Positions 32,479-32,504 of a DNA stretch of 32,504 bases are shown here, one piece after another (the stretch's first letter is position 1; every line of letters starts with the position of its first letter). The stretch comes from Sulfurimonas sp. UBA6014 (lineage in GTDB: Bacteria > Campylobacterota > Campylobacteria > Campylobacterales > Sulfurimonadaceae). A program made the translations under genes and the position numbers. Below the pieces are notes generated by a model, which saw nothing but the letters and a program-made list of their open reading frames with translations, searched no databases and was not told the DNA's origin. Where the stretch lies: positions 1 through 32,504 of the forward strand of contig DJAA01000036.1 of NCBI GenBank assembly GCA_002428085.1, given 5' to 3'.

Positions 32479-32504
32479 AACAACAAGCCAAGTTCAACAA
32501 GCAA

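Noticed and set aside
1..32504. Mobile element, CRISPR array, defence system, tRNA or rRNA
   Set aside because: No transposase, integrase, regularly spaced repeats, clover-leaf or rRNA sequence was recognised; gene content and base composition look uniform.

Overview
The window is low-GC, gene-dense DNA that looks like a chromosomal segment of a chemolithoautotrophic Campylobacterota (Sulfurimonas/Sulfurovum-type) bacterium. The grounds are the two-subunit ATP-citrate lyase of the reductive TCA cycle, a cbpA-hspR heat-shock pair, a DUF3373-type outer-membrane protein, HQWRQP-type histidine kinase signalling, a short RNase R next to holA, and scattered flagellar genes with RpoN- and FliA-type promoters. 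No phage, IS element, CRISPR array, rRNA or tRNA was recognised. This is ordinary core genome; I did not find a large unknown system. The more interesting points are regulatory sites and a few small unusual proteins.

Layout. 1-4.0 kb (minus): a prepilin-like protein, then the aclB-aclA operon ending in a clear hairpin terminator. 4.1-6.7 kb (minus): a GT-C type membrane glycosyltransferase overlapping a TrpG/PabA amidotransferase, and a lone DppC-like ABC permease. 6.7-10.8 kb (minus): flagellar block flgI-flgJ, then flgM-flgN-flgK. A match to the RpoN consensus lies in front of flgI and a FliA-like site in front of flgM, so the block probably has two timed transcription units. 10.8-12.9 kb (minus): rsmD, a small receiver-like protein, a DEDDh exonuclease and a hypothetical gene in one compact run that leads into flgI.

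13.0-15.6 kb: murA (plus) converges on cbpA-hspR (minus). The cbpA promoter has TTGACA-N18-TATAAT boxes overlapped by a HAIR-type inverted repeat, which suggests HspR autoregulation. 15.6-18.6 kb: a CNNM/CorC-type membrane protein (minus) diverges from an orphan sensor histidine kinase (plus). 18.6-26.0 kb (minus): purH, a chemoreceptor, a DUF3373-like porin with a small haem-less cytochrome-like secreted protein, and purL with its terminator.

26.0-32.5 kb: greB and a small hypothetical gene (minus) diverge from a plus-strand run of HDOD protein, RNase R, holA and a second GT-C glycosyltransferase. No intergenic stretch exceeds 300 bases; the longest (23583-23782) holds the purL terminator and the promoter region of the small secreted protein. 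Several starts were moved from the longest open frame on the basis of ribosome binding sites (cbpA, the 12450 gene, the 26602 gene, the HDOD gene). Functional calls rest on reading motifs by eye; no database search was run.
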